Of a DNA stretch of 64,000 nt, positions 47,993 to 58,569 are shown piece after piece; the stretch's first letter is position 1; each line of letters begins with the position of its first letter. Position numbers and translations under genes: made by a program. The DNA comes from Linnemannia schmuckeri (lineage: Eukaryota; Mortierellomycota; Mortierellomycetes; Mortierellales; Mortierellaceae), in assembly GCA_029449235.1 (NCBI GenBank), contig JANATG010000006.1, positions 744,001-808,000 of the forward strand. Direction: 5' to 3'. The notes beneath the pieces were generated by a model, which searched no databases, had not been told where the DNA came from, and worked only from the letters and a program-made list of their open reading frames with translations.

Positions 47993-49217
47993 GTTGATGG
48001 TTGTTTTTGGGAAAGAGGGGGCTGAAGAGGGGAGCGGGATAGTTGTGGAAGAAAGTTGGGAAAAGAGTTGCTTTTGCTGTTAAGATAGAAAAGCTGGTAA
48101 GGCTAGTCGAGTTGTTGAAGAGAAGTTGGTTGTTGTGTTGAATATTTTTTTTTTTGCAGACGGATGGTTCCCTTTATATATTTGAATCTGCCGTCCCCTT
48201 CCTACATACTCTTGTCGGTGCTTACTGGCCGCTTAGTTGTTCTTGTTGTCTTGATTACAACTCCACCTCTTGTCTTTCAATTCCTCTTTGGTCATTCTCA
48301 CTAATCTAATGCAATAGGTACGCATAACGGAGGAGTGAGCTTTTCGCTTTGAAATCAAACAGTTGCTCAAAAATGCGAATAAAATGGCGATATGGGTGGC
48401 TTGGTCACTCTTGATTTTCAATCCGCGACCTTGAAGAGAAAAAAACTCTCCTAAAGCTGAGTAAAAAATAAGGTTGTGTGAAAGGGTGATGTTGACAAAG
48501 CTGTTTTTCCGATGAAAAGGAGGCAAAAAAAAAGAAGGGAAAGGAAGGGAAGAGAATGGGAACGGTGCCCGATCCCTGTGCTGTTCGTTTGTTTGTTTAT
48601 CGACCTCGTGCATGTGTGCTGAGAGAGAGAGAGAGAGAGAAGGAAGGGCAATGAAGACGGCGTTCTAACAGGTGAGCGGGGAAGCAAGGGAATAATGATT
48701 GGGATTCCTCATGGACGAGACCAAATACAGAAAAGAAAGGACTTGTCTCCATGTTGGAATGCGAAACAAGGCTGAGTTCATCATAATATAAACAAAGGAT
48801 TGTATGCATGCGCGCCTGCCCCGTTCAGGCTGAAAGAGAGCAACCCTCGTTTTCGATCGCCAATTTGTGGTCCTTTGTCACTACACGCCATATCTTTTTA
48901 ACCGTACCTCCTTTTTCTTCGTTTTCTCTCCCAGATTGCGCCCCCTCTGTTTGTTTCGACCGCTTGCCCGTTATCGACGAACGCGGTTTTGTCTGGAGGC
49001 AGGAGCAATTCCAACGAGATCGAAAGTAGGACGATCGCGCCCAACCCTTCATGCTCACCCAAAGACAAGTAACAAAAGAAAAAGAAAAAAAAAAGAACAT
49101 AGTTGTGCGTGAAAATCGTGAGAATAAAACAAAAGATCTATTGTATACTATTTATTTGTTTGTTTTATATGCTAACGGTGCATGAGTCGGCTGGGTAGCG
49201 TACTTTTTTTTTCTTCT
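47993..49217. other. Spacer between LUD copies 1 and 2
   Basis: LUD1 promoter and leader, then about 1 kb without a recognised gene. A short GA repeat occurs near 48621-48640. Confidence 0.6.
48173..48180 (-). promoter_or_regulatory. TATA box candidate of LUD copy 1
   Basis: TATATAAA on the minus strand, 181 bp upstream of the start codon, with a T run (A run on the coding strand) downstream of it. Confidence 0.5.
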
Positions 49218-50233
49218 TTAGAATCCCAAAACCTCCTTGACAAGAACGACCTGAATGCGCCCGTTCTGGGTAGCCCGCAAGACCTCATAATTGGTCATGA
49301 AGGCCTCCTTGATCTTGAAGGCCCTGCGAGAGTAAGCGCTGACAAAGGGAAGGCAGAAGTCCTTGGTCCTGACAAAGGCCTCAGCCTCATCTTTGACAAT
49401 CTTGTTGGTTCCCGCGACAACTACCACGTTTCCGGCACCGTAGGCAACACCTCCGACCTTGGTACCTGTCTGATCTCCATGGGCAATCTCACCGGTCTCG
49501 GTGATGGCGGTCATGGAGGTCAAGAAGTAATCGACGGTGGTGCCGAGCTTGCGACGGAGCTCACCCTGCTTGACGGGGTCCTTTTCGGCAATGATGGTGC
49601 CGCGGATGTTCTCCCAGGGATGGGTTCCTGAGATGAGGTAGTTGGTGATTCCGACCTCCTCCAACGTTGTTGAGTGAGCGGTGTTGATGGTTGAGCCCTA
49701 ATAATGCAGGAGGGAGGGATAAAAACGATTGAAAAAGATGGATATTGTCAGCAACTGAGGGCCGTGGAGTGATAGAAAAAGCAGTGTAGGGTTCAACTGG
49801 CGCAACTTTTTTTGTCAAGGATCAGGGTTCAATGCAAATAGGAACTTACGGCAGGGATTAAGGAGACAACCTTCTGGAAGGCCTCATCCTTGTTGTTCAC
49901 GACATGGACCTTGAAACCTCTAGCCTCAAGAGCCTTCTTAGTCTTCTCGACGGTGTCCTCGCTGGCGAGGTCGCGGTACTTGGAATCGGCGAGGGCATTG
50001 AGTTCAGGCTCGTGGGTCAAGAAGGCCTTCCAGGTAACCTCCTCAAAGGTGCTCGCGGGACGCTCGACGGCAACGGGGGCAGAGGTCGATAGATGGGCAG
50101 CAGTCATGGCTGGGAGGAAGACTTTGCGGGTAAGGGTGGATGTTGATGTGGTGGGAGTGGGGGCACGAGTGGTTAAGACGCGAACTGAGGAGGTGAGAGT
50201 GGAGTTTTGTCTGAAGAGAGAACGAAGTGACAT
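49218..50233 (-). CDS. LUD-domain protein, copy 2, probable mitochondrial form
   Basis: Two exons, in coding order: 50233-49850 and 49697-49218; 287 residues. The first ~55 residues begin MSLRSLFRQNSTLTSSVRV and lack acidic residues while rich in Arg/Ser/Thr, a good mitochondrial presequence; copies 1 and 3 lack it. LUD motifs follow: FKVHVVNNKDEAFQKVVSLI, INTAHSTTLEEVGI, ENIRGTIIAEKDPVKQGELR, VDYFLTSMTAITETGEIAHG, KVGGVAYGAGNVVVVAGTN and RIQVVLVKEVLGF. The intron is phase 0 after LIPA, unlike copies 1 and 3. It is the most diverged of the three. Family knowledge links LUD proteins to lactate utilisation in bacteria; a mitochondrial redox role is conceivable but unproven. Confidence 0.88.
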
Positions 50234-51507
50234 TTTAGATCGGTTTTTATGTTGATTTTTATGTGTTCGTGTTCAAAGGCGTTGGTGTCGTGTCGTAAGA
50301 AGAGAGAAAGAAAGATAAACTGAAAAAGGACTGGGGTCGATTGGTCAAGAAAGAAAAACGATGCAAGGGAATGGCTGAAGGAGAAATTGGGAAGAAGGTA
50401 AGAGTAATAGAGAGAAAGGGAGAGTGTGAGAAAATTGGAGAGGGTAAGAGAGAAAAGTTAGAATGGAAGTGTAAGAGCGTAAGTACGGTGGAGATGTTGA
50501 AATGGTTTGTGTTCGTTTTGGTCGTTTGTGCCATCTCCTTTTATGCACCAAGTCCATCGAGGTGGGTTTGTAAACAATAAATAACAACGGTCAAAGGATC
50601 CAGCTCGTTTTCTTTTGTTGGCACCACATGGGTTACGATACCCATTCACTGGGTGAGGTGAGACAGTGGTGTATGATTGTGTACAAGTCCGATTAGGAAT
50701 CATTAGTGGCTTAGCATGTGTCTTGCTTGCTGACAGACGATGAAATTCAGTCTTGTATGATCTTTCTTTTTTTGTCTCATCATCATCATATGTAAGGAGG
50801 TTTCTCTTGGTAATAGATCGTTGTGCCATGTCCATGGGATACTATTCTTTGGTAACCAACAATAAAAAGTCATCGTCCTTTGAAACAACATGTAAGAGAT
50901 CAACCCAGGAACATTCTGCTCTTTTGGCTAGGAACGCGAATACGATCACTAATTAAATCAGGTCTCGCATCAGGGGCAAGAGGGTCAAAAGTACATAGCT
51001 AGACTGAGGGGCTAAGAGAACGCGCTTTTTATTTGTTATTTCACCCTCCACTATTTTGTCCTTTTCTTTAGCCCATGGTGCGAAATAACAAATGAATTTG
51101 CAGCTCAATGGTGGACGGCAGTGTGAGCTGACTATTAATACAAACATCCATGAAATGTCACCAACTCTCTTTAAAAAAAAAAAGTGCGTGCAAAAGGCCT
51201 GTGCTTGAGCTTGCCAGTCGTCCGTGTGACTAGAGGGGAGAAAAATCAAAGCGGGACATTCCCCTCACGGTTACACACCTCCAATGCATGCATGCGTATG
51301 CCACGGTCCGGTTAAAAAAATACCCAGTCTTTTTCTTCGTTCATCAATTGCAAACCAAACATACAGCGCACACACCTTAAGATAAGCAAAAGTACGAAAA
51401 GAGTGAATTGTTTGACAAAAAGGACACTTTTATATTGCTGTACATGGTATTTGTCCTATCTAGTTATGATTTTTTTTTTGTAGCTAACGATGCAGACGAG
51501 CTAGAAC
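50234..51507. other. Spacer between LUD copies 2 and 3
   Basis: LUD2 promoter with a CATAAAAGG-like element near 50538-50546 (minus strand), then AT-rich DNA with no recognised gene. Confidence 0.6.
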
Positions 51508-52629
51508 TTAGTATCCAAGGGCCTCCTTGACGAGAACAACCTGGATGCGGCCGGGGGTGAAGGGGTTGGCTGATCTCAAAACCTCGTAGTGAACAAGGGC
51601 AGAGGCGGGGACGCCGTAGGCATCACGAGCACGAGCAGACTCAGCGGGGAGAGCAAACTCGGTGGTGCGAGTGAAGGCCTCCTTCTCATCCTTGACGATC
51701 TTGTTGGCACCAGCAAGGACAATGACGTTGGCAGCACCGAAGGCAACACCGCCGACCTTGGAGCCAGAGAGATCGCCGTGAGCGAGCTTACCGTCCTCGG
51801 TAACGGCAGCAACAGAGGTCAAGTAGTAGTCGACGGTGGTTCCGATGGTACGGCGGAGCTCGACCTGCTTGGCGGGGTCAGACTCGGCGAGGATGGTGGC
51901 GTGGACGTTGTTCCAGGCACTAATGGAGAGCAAGAAGGAGAGAGGGGGCGGCGGGTAGGAGATCCGGCGGGTAGGCGATCCGACGGGTAGGAGATGCGGC
52001 GGGTAGGAGATGCGGCGTGCAAAAAGAGGAAGGGAGGAGGCGTTAGAAAAGAATTCCAGAGCTGTTGAGAGGGGAAAAAAAGATAGTCACACCCATTGGA
52101 ATCGCGGTCGAGACCAAGAAAATGAAAGACAGAAAGCAATAACCACAACCACGAAGCACGACGGATGGCAAAGAGTAGCCAGAAAGCACACTTACGTCTC
52201 GCCCCTGAAGAAATAAGAAAACGGAAAGGTAGAACATAGGAGAAAAAAAAAGAGAAGCTCAAGTCAGCCCATGTTTTTTTTTGTAAATCTGAGAACACGA
52301 CACGACAAAGACAACGTAAAGAAACAAGGTAAGGGTAATTACTTCAAGTAGGTAACAAAGCCGATCTCCTCGAGCGAGGTGGAGTGAGCGTTGTTGACGG
52401 AGGCGCCGGCAGGGATCAAGTTCTTGATGGTGTTGAAAGCCTCGCCGCGGTTCTCGACAACGTGGACCTTGAAGCCAGACTTCTCAAGACCGGCCTTGGC
52501 AGCCTCGACGCGCTCAGCGCTGACGGCCTTGGCGTAGTGGTGGTCGGCGAGGGGAGCCAACTGAGCATCGGACTTGGCAAGAGCAGCAAAGGTGTGGCTG
52601 ACGTGGGTGTTCTCGGGGTGGGCAGACAT
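51508..52629 (-). CDS. LUD-domain protein, copy 3, minimal form with a 9-nt microexon
   Basis: Three exons, in coding order: 52629-52343, 52204-52196, 51919-51508; 235 residues. It starts directly at MSAHPENTHVSHTF, the position that in copy 1 follows the extension, so this is a bare, presumably cytosolic LUD protein. Motifs: FKVHVVENRGEAFNTIKNLI, GASVNNAHSTSLEEIGF, VDYYLTSVAAVTEDG, KVGGVAFGAANVIVLAGAN and RIQVVLVKEALGY. The middle exon GGGCGAGAC is flanked by CAG and GTAAGT and restores KGETAW, the sequence that copy 1 has uninterrupted; skipping it would delete three residues without shifting frame. Intron 2 holds a 16-bp tandem repeat. Copies 1 and 3 are close relatives. Confidence 0.87.
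51949..52018 (+). repeat. 16-bp minisatellite in LUD copy 3 intron 2
   Basis: Four tandem copies of CGGCGGGTAGGAGATC-type units (51949-51964, 51965-51980, 51981-51996, 51997-52012) plus a partial fifth. Units differ by one or two bases. GC-rich compared with the surrounding intron. Confidence 0.85.
52196..52204 (-). other. 9-nt microexon of LUD copy 3
   Basis: GGGCGAGAC (coding strand) between CAG and GTAAGT. It joins AA|G at its 5' side and AC|T at its 3' side, giving Lys-Gly-Glu-Thr-Ala, exactly as encoded without a break in copy 1. Confidence 0.8.
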
Positions 52630-53348
52630 TTTGTTGAGAGTTGTTGGGTTTGGGTGGGGTTGGTTGGGTTTAGTTTGGTGAGGAGAAATTGTGTTGAGGA
52701 TTGTTGGAATGAAGAACATAAAAACGAGGGGATGAGGCTCTATTTATGTGTCTGTCTGTTCTTGTTGGTTGGTCCCTGAATTTCTCATCCTTCTTCTTAG
52801 CAATGGGGCAAGCAAATCCCGTTGTGTTCTCAACCTCTCAAACCCCTATCTAAGCTAATGATTTGTCTGAGAGATGGTGGCGGATCCAAGCCACCACACA
52901 AAATTTCGATTGGAAATGGGTGAGGGGAATTGGACCAAGCCATCGCACTCTTTTTTTGAGTTCGAGGCTTACTTGAGCCTGGAAGTAGAGGCTGTCGATA
53001 AGCAGTTTGGGGTAGAATGGCGTCTTAAGCGTTTATTCTGTTTGTTCACGCTCACCACTCACTCACCAACACACACAAACCAATTTCTCTTCTTTGGTTG
53101 ACAAACGCGTCATTTGCTTAGTGGACTGAGGAGAGGACTGTAGGCTTTGAACGTAGTCAGTTAGGAGGAGGAGGGTTTGTCAGTCAAACACTAAGCACAC
53201 ACTCTTTTCGCACAATGGCGACACCATTTTACAGAAAGCAAGCATCGGTTCAAGGGCTGCACAGTACCCTAATGGGTCGAATAAAAGACAATAGTATGAG
53301 AATGTTGCAACTTTTTTTTTATTGTTATGCGGCATGAGTTTGTTTACG
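52630..53348. other. Spacer between LUD copy 3 and the GNAT gene
   Basis: LUD3 promoter (ATAAATA near 52741-52747, minus strand) and the GNAT 3' end. No further gene recognised. Confidence 0.6.
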
Positions 53349-53945
53349 TTATGATCGGGATACCCATATCATCTCCTTTCCTATGGCATCTTTTGTGAAC
53401 CCGACACTTGCAAAAAAGTGTTCCGGAGAGTCATCTGCAGGGACAGTTACAAAAGGAGCAGTAGACACTCTGATAGTAGTTGTTATAGCGCTGTTGATTG
53501 CCGTCTTATCCTCCGCTGATGCTAGGGCTGTTTGTACCACCAACTGATCTTGGAGTTGGACAAGTGCCTTGGTCCCAAAGCCAAGGCCCTGACAGGCCTG
53601 ATCAATCATGAAACTTTTCAGCTGATATGTTCCTGAAAGCGTCGATGTCTGACCAGTAGCAGTAGCATTGACGGTTGTACTCGTAATGGTGGCGGCGGAG
53701 GTGCAGTCCTTCTGTACTTGTTGTTGGATACGAATGTATCCTACGGGTGTCAAGTCGGCATAGATGGCTTTGACGATGGACCGAGGGAGATGGAACTGAT
53801 GTTCACAAAGGGATTCGACATTGGGAGGGACGAGAGTGAGTTGTTCCTTATTGACGACAAGACGGATGATGCAGTGCCAGTTGTCGGTGGTGATGTCCTG
53901 GAGAGTGATGGTGGACTGGCGTGTAGGGAAGAGAATTGGGTCCAT
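53349..53945 (-). CDS. GNAT-family N-acetyltransferase
   Basis: Single exon, 198 residues. It starts with ITLQDITTDNWHCIIRLVV, the N-terminal strand/helix seen in BltD/SpeG-like diamine acetyltransferases. The middle has HQFHLPRSIVKAIYADLTPVGYIRI, and the acetyl-CoA loop region is SFMIDQACQGLGFGTKAL (Q-x-x-G-x-G-type P-loop). The C-terminal PEHFFASVGFTKDAI corresponds to the usual 'A...FYEKxGF' segment. A Thr/Ser/Ala-rich insertion (about 85-105) separates strands. By family it would transfer acetyl from acetyl-CoA to a small amine such as a polyamine; the substrate is not determinable. It is divergent from the DHHC gene with a 380-bp shared promoter region and ends the seven-gene minus-strand block. 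Confidence 0.8.
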   Translation of the reverse strand: MDPILFPTRQSTITLQDITTDNWHCIIRLVVNKEQLTLVPPNVESLCEHQFHLPRSIVKAIYADLTPVGYIRIQQQVQKDCTSAATITSTTVNATATGQTSTLSGTYQLKSFMIDQACQGLGFGTKALVQLQDQLVVQTALASAEDKTAINSAITTTIRVSTAPFVTVPADDSPEHFFASVGFTKDAIGKEMIWVSRS

Positions 53946-54325
53946 GCTGTTTCTCTCTCTTCATCCCTTTCTTCCTTCTTGTGCCTGTGTTTATGGGCGT
54001 GATAAAGTGGGGGTGAAGTAGGTAAGGGGGAACAGGAGTTGAGCGAGTACGGCAAAAATAGTCCCAAAGTCCAAGCCCGATTGTCGACTCTGAAAATGTC
54101 GACACAGCCCTCTCAGTTTTCACAATTGTGCACTTTTTGACCCTACCCTTCTTTCTCTTCATTCATCCATCCTTGACGACCATCAACACACAACACACAA
54201 CACACATTGCTCCTTCAGGACATACTAGACTCACCACTACGAAGTAACCGGGACCTGGGACAAAATACACAAGGCCAGAGACAAGGAACAATAATCTACA
54301 CAAGAAAGCACAGTGTCTTTCAGCC
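53946..54325. promoter_or_regulatory. Divergent promoter between GNAT and DHHC genes
   Basis: 380 bp between two start codons on opposite strands. ACACAACACACAAC repeats near 54185-54206 precede the DHHC gene. No clear TATA box was found. Confidence 0.45.
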
Positions 54326-56096
54326 ATGCCAGAAAACATCGAGTTCACGCCATTGGCAACATCCGACCCCCTCGACGATGAACAGCCCATCACAACTTCC
54401 TCTACCCCAAGGAAACCAAACCCACACTCACCCAAACACAACTCTCTTGCCGCACAAATCGAGCGGCTGGGAGATATGGCCATCTCCGGCCTGGGTCCCA
54501 TCCTGATCTCTCTCGCCTTCCTCCTCCTCTCCGTCACCATCTTTTGTTTCTACACCGTCTTTTTACCCTTCCACCATCCATGGAATGAGGGCCAGGGCAT
54601 TTCCGGGAACTGGGCGTATAGCTTTCATTGGGTCTGGGCGACATATTTGGTCTGGGGAATCCTTGCCAATTATTACCTTGCGGTCCGGACCCCTGCTGGC
54701 TCTGTTCTCGACGGCGTCTCCAGCTCGGTAATTTGCACACTATCAATATCAAAACGGCGTCGGTATGACTTGGATCACATCGGGAAAGCCTGGAGGAAAA
54801 GTAGTGTTAATGCAAAGGTGTTTGCTATGCAATTGAACTTTTAGGGTGATGCCATGTTCCAGGATATTCTTGGCGAGATGGAATGTAAGTAGACAATTGG
54901 CATTCGACTTATAAAACAAACAAAGAGAGGCGCCGACATTTGGCTCAATTGTGCTAATATCTCATTCTTTTGCCTTTCTTTTCTCTGATTTCAGCTTACA
55001 CAGCGGTCCCACCTACCTGCAAACGATGTAAGAATGGCTTGTTCATGGAGGACATCTCAGGAATCATAACCCCTTGCATGGCTCAGAGTAGTCAGATAAC
55101 AGCAACTCACAGTTGTTATTTTCAATTCAATCAATACCATTTAGGCCTCCTCCCTAAGCCCGAGAGAGCACATCACTGCAGTGTCTGCAAGAAGTGCGTC
55201 CTAAGATATGATCATGTAAATAGAGTCATCACTTCAGCCCAGGGGGAAGGACAACAACAGGAAACAAGACAAGGAAAGAGAAAATGTTGTCCAGGGGTGC
55301 TGATCATTTACCTCTTTGCACCACAACTTAGCACTGCCCGTGGATCCACAACTGTGTGGGGCACTTCAACCACCGGTATTTCCTCATGTTCCTGACATAT
55401 CTCCCGATTGCCTGTGTGTACTTTGTTGTCATGGGAGCTGGACCTTTCATGCTTGCCGCCGACACTAGCAGCGATGTAAGTGTTTCAGGACATCTCAACG
55501 TACATTATGTTAGGGACACTTCTCGTTTTCATTTGTCCTGACAATTAATTATCTTTCCTGTATGCTGGATATAGAATAATTGGCCGTATTGGTTGGATCG
55601 ATCGCTGGTTGCATTCTCGGAAGTCCTAGCTGTGGCTATTGGCGTCGCAGTAGGCGGCATGGGCATCTGGCACTGGTACCTTGTAAGTGCTCATCCTTCC
55701 CTTTCATTTTCATTCATTCATAGAGTTCCATATTGCACCCAAAAAAAACTCAAAGCCTGACAGCAAAAGCACCAAGACTCACACCCTTCCACCTTTATTC
55801 TTCCTTCATCTCCTTTGATTTAGGCACTGACGGCGCAGACGACGTTGGAACAGTATAACAACGCATATATGAGAAAGATTTGCAAGAAGCGAGGCGAGAC
55901 GTTTACAAACATGTACGATTTTGGAATTATTGGCAACTTCCAGGATATCTTCAATATTGGACCCAGAGGTCATTACTCCTGGTACACGGCTCTGCTCCCT
56001 ATCCGTGTCCCGCCCATTGGAAACGGCAAGCGGTATGAGAGGAGTGGGCGTGGGTATGTTCTTGACTTTGGCGATGATGACGAGGATATGGTCTGA
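54326..56096 (+). CDS. DHHC-type protein S-palmitoyltransferase
   Basis: Seven exons: 54326-54727, 54845-54884, 54995-55027, 55145-55215, 55332-55475, 55575-55682, 55824-56096; 356 residues. Four membrane segments can be seen: about 52-77, 92-112, 194-220 and 232-255. The Cys-rich domain lies between the second and third: CKRCLLPKPERAHHCSVCKKCVLRYDHHCPWIHNC (given as motifs CKRC, RAHHCSVCKKC, DHHC, CVGHFNHRYF). The intron at 55216-55331 splits the catalytic DHHC after DH. TTLEQYNN gives the TTxE motif, and NMYDFGIIGNFQDIF fits the NxYDxG C-terminal element. By family it autoacylates on Cys and transfers palmitate to membrane proteins at ER, Golgi or plasma membrane. The subfamily (PFA or ZDHHC type) is not assigned. 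Confidence 0.92.
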
Positions 56097-56288
56097 ACGA
56101 ACGAACGTAGCCGGTTGTAGAAAAAAAAAAAAAAAAGAGAAGAGATGAAGCCTTCAGTAGGTGGTCCTGTACAATACATATTTTATTATTACAAATATAA
56201 ACAACCATCCTTCCTTTTTATCTTTTATGAAGAAGAGTAATGCTAAGGTAGTAGTGATGGTGATTGTGGAAGATTCCTTGTCTGTGTC

Positions 56289-57389
56289 CTAGTTGTGAAG
56301 GGAGACGGAAGACATGACGTCAGGTGCAAAACGTAACGTCCGCCTGTCTTCCTCCTCCTCCTCCTTAATATCCTCCACTAGTGCCGAGGACGTCGTAGGT
56401 GTTGCTGTACTTGTGCCACTAATCGGTGCACATGTGTTTGCGTCAGTGTCTGTTGTGTCTGTGTGCTTCAAGGACGACGACGACGATTGCTGTCCCTGCA
56501 CTTGCTGTTCCTGTGGGTGGGCGGAGTGAAGGAGGAGGTTGGCACTGGCCTGCTCTGGCGTCATTGCTTCAATTTGCGAGGGAGTATAGTCCATCATCGC
56601 CAGACGCACCCTATTCTCGGCCGTGATCCTAGTAGCCGCGACCTTGCCTGATGACGACGATGAAGTGGTGGGGATAGAGGCCGCCAAGCTGTTGCGACGT
56701 TCCTGCTCTAGCTCGGCCAACTCTGCAGATGTTGACTTGGGGTGCTCTGGTCCTCTGTATCCAAACATGGTTCGGTACCGCGGGTCGATGATACTGGCAG
56801 CCACAGTAGTATATGGAACATGTGCCGTGGCAGTGGATATGTCCTTCAGTTGCTGGCTGTAGGTTTCCTGATCCTGAACTGACAACTCTCTTACCGCCGC
56901 TGTCTCTTCAATTGCTTCAGCTGTAGCAGCAGCAGAGCTGGTATCGGTAGTGGTGAGCTGAAGAGACTGCTGCCGCCGTACCGCGGCAACCTCCTCTTCC
57001 TCTCTCCTCCTCTCTTGCTCGCGCTCCAGCTCCATCTGCCCTCTCTGCTTCAAGGCCGCTAGCTCCTGCTTCTCCAAGATAGCATTCCGATGCCTTGCCA
57101 ACTCAACCTGGAGTTCACTCTGGAAGCGCATCCGCTGACTCTGTTCCAGCTTGATCTGCTCTTCGAGGAGCGAGGCCATTTGTTTGTGCTGGTGAGCTTC
57201 TAGGGCTTGCTCGAGGGTCATGGGTGCTGGTGGTGGATCGTAGAAAGAGGTGGAGGTTTGGTGGACGGTGTAGGGAACGATGGATGCCCAGCGGATTGAG
57301 GTGGAGGTGGTCGGTTGGAGGGATAAGGGCCATCTAGTAGTGCGAGTTGTGTGCCGCAGAACTGTGGACCAGCATGATAGAGAGGTCAT
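56289..57389 (-). CDS. Unrecognised, probably mitochondrial coiled-coil protein
   Basis: Single exon, 366 residues. I do not recognise a family. The N-terminal 50 residues (MTSLSCWSTVLRHTTRTTRW, then STSIRWASIVPY) are rich in Thr/Ser/Arg with no acidic residue, a good mitochondrial presequence. About 57-145 is a Gln/Glu/Arg-rich predicted coiled coil (EEQIKLEQSQRMRFQ, LEREQERRREEEE). A conserved-looking patch IIDPRYRTMFGYRGPEHP lies near 225, and RITAENRVRLAMMDYTPSQ near 280. The end is Ser/Thr-rich and then acidic. The ATG at 57389 is chosen because upstream codons in frame lack ATG. A good intron acceptor (CTTTTTAG) near 57601 and donor near 57889 suggest a spliced 5' leader. Confidence 0.7.
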   Translation of the reverse strand: MTSLSCWSTVLRHTTRTTRWPLSLQPTTSTSIRWASIVPYTVHQTSTSFYDPPPAPMTLEQALEAHQHKQMASLLEEQIKLEQSQRMRFQSELQVELARHRNAILEKQELAALKQRGQMELEREQERRREEEEVAAVRRQQSLQLTTTDTSSAAATAEAIEETAAVRELSVQDQETYSQQLKDISTATAHVPYTTVAASIIDPRYRTMFGYRGPEHPKSTSAELAELEQERRNSLAASIPTTSSSSSGKVAATRITAENRVRLAMMDYTPSQIEAMTPEQASANLLLHSAHPQEQQVQGQQSSSSSLKHTDTTDTDANTCAPISGTSTATPTTSSALVEDIKEEEEEDRRTLRFAPDVMSSVSLHN

Positions 57390-58569
57390 TTTTTTTTGTT
57401 CTTGTGTGAGTAAAAGAAGGTGAGAAAGAGAGTGGATTGAGGAAGGGAGGAAGAGAGAAGACAAGATGCGGTGGGGTTGAAGAATAAAAGAGAGTGATGA
57501 AGGATGTGTGGAAAGTGTGGTTTGGTAAAGATGAAGGAGAGATGAGAAAAAGGAAGTTTTTGTGTTTGTTTGTTGTGGAGAGAGAAAGAAGCGGAGTTCT
57601 CTAAAAAGAAATCAGCACAAAGGGGTGAGTGACAACGCTGAAAAACTGCAAAATGAAGTATGGGATAGGCCGTGAAGGTGGAGGAGGAGGGGGGGATGTG
57701 GAAACGTATCCTTTTTTTTTGCGAATTCGAGTCAAGGGGGATGGAATGCAATTCGCGGGCACAGGGCAAAAAAAAAGAAAAACATATCAAAAAAAAATGG
57801 AGCGACCGTGTGACCAATACTAAAAGTAGTGGCGTGCGAAACTGAGAGAGGAGAGCAGCAACAATAGCAAACACCTGACTTACGCTGATACGAGATACGG
57901 CAGTTCTGGCCCAGTGGGCACCTCTCTGGCGAACACACACATGGTTAGAGGTCTGGGAAGGTGTAACACCATACACAGCAGCACGAATCAATCGAGGGGT
58001 AAAGGTAAAAGGTAATACATCATTCCTCCAATGGGCCCCAAGGAGAAAAAACAAAACGACTTTCACGATGTATGTGTCGGTCGTCGTCCATTCCTCTCCT
58101 CTCCTTTCCTCCATAGACAATCCAGTTCCAATGACGACAATGTGCTTCTTCTTACCCTTACCTCATCCCTCCCGTTCTTCATTCCCATTTTTTTTTTTTT
58201 TTTTTTCATTTTGGGCTCTCAACCATTTGGGCGAACAAAAAAAATGGACGAGTCAAGAGTTCGCCTACGAAACTATTATGTTTTTTTCAAGTAGAAGGTT
58301 TTTATTTCGTATTTTGTGATATTAGATTTGGTTGGAGAGAACGAGTAAGAGGTAGAGGAAGCAAGCGAGTTATGTACAAAGGAAAGGGCGAGTCTGGGAA
58401 TGAGAACAAGAGCAGCTAGGTATACAGTTGAGAGTTTGAGGCACGAAAAGCAAAAAAAACGCAAAAAGACACGCGAAAAAAGAGCAAGTAATAAAGGTAC
58501 GCGAAGCAAGAAAAAGCAAATAAAAGAAACAAAAAGAGAAGAGATTGCAATTCCAGCTCATCAATCCAC
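57390..58569. other. Spacer with an unexplained open frame
   Basis: Mostly the leader and promoter of the coiled-coil gene and the 3' end of the zinc finger gene. The minus strand is open from 58114 to a GTAAGT donor near 57888, reading RLIRAAVYGV and RGAHWARTAVSRIS, without a recognised family; it may be a leader exon or chance. T run near 58189-58206. Confidence 0.45.

Noticed and set aside
57847..57888. 42-bp intron in the open frame at 57.9 kb
   Set aside because: Shorter than any intron supported in the window (about 80 bp minimum), and the downstream frame gives only hydrophobic low-complexity residues.
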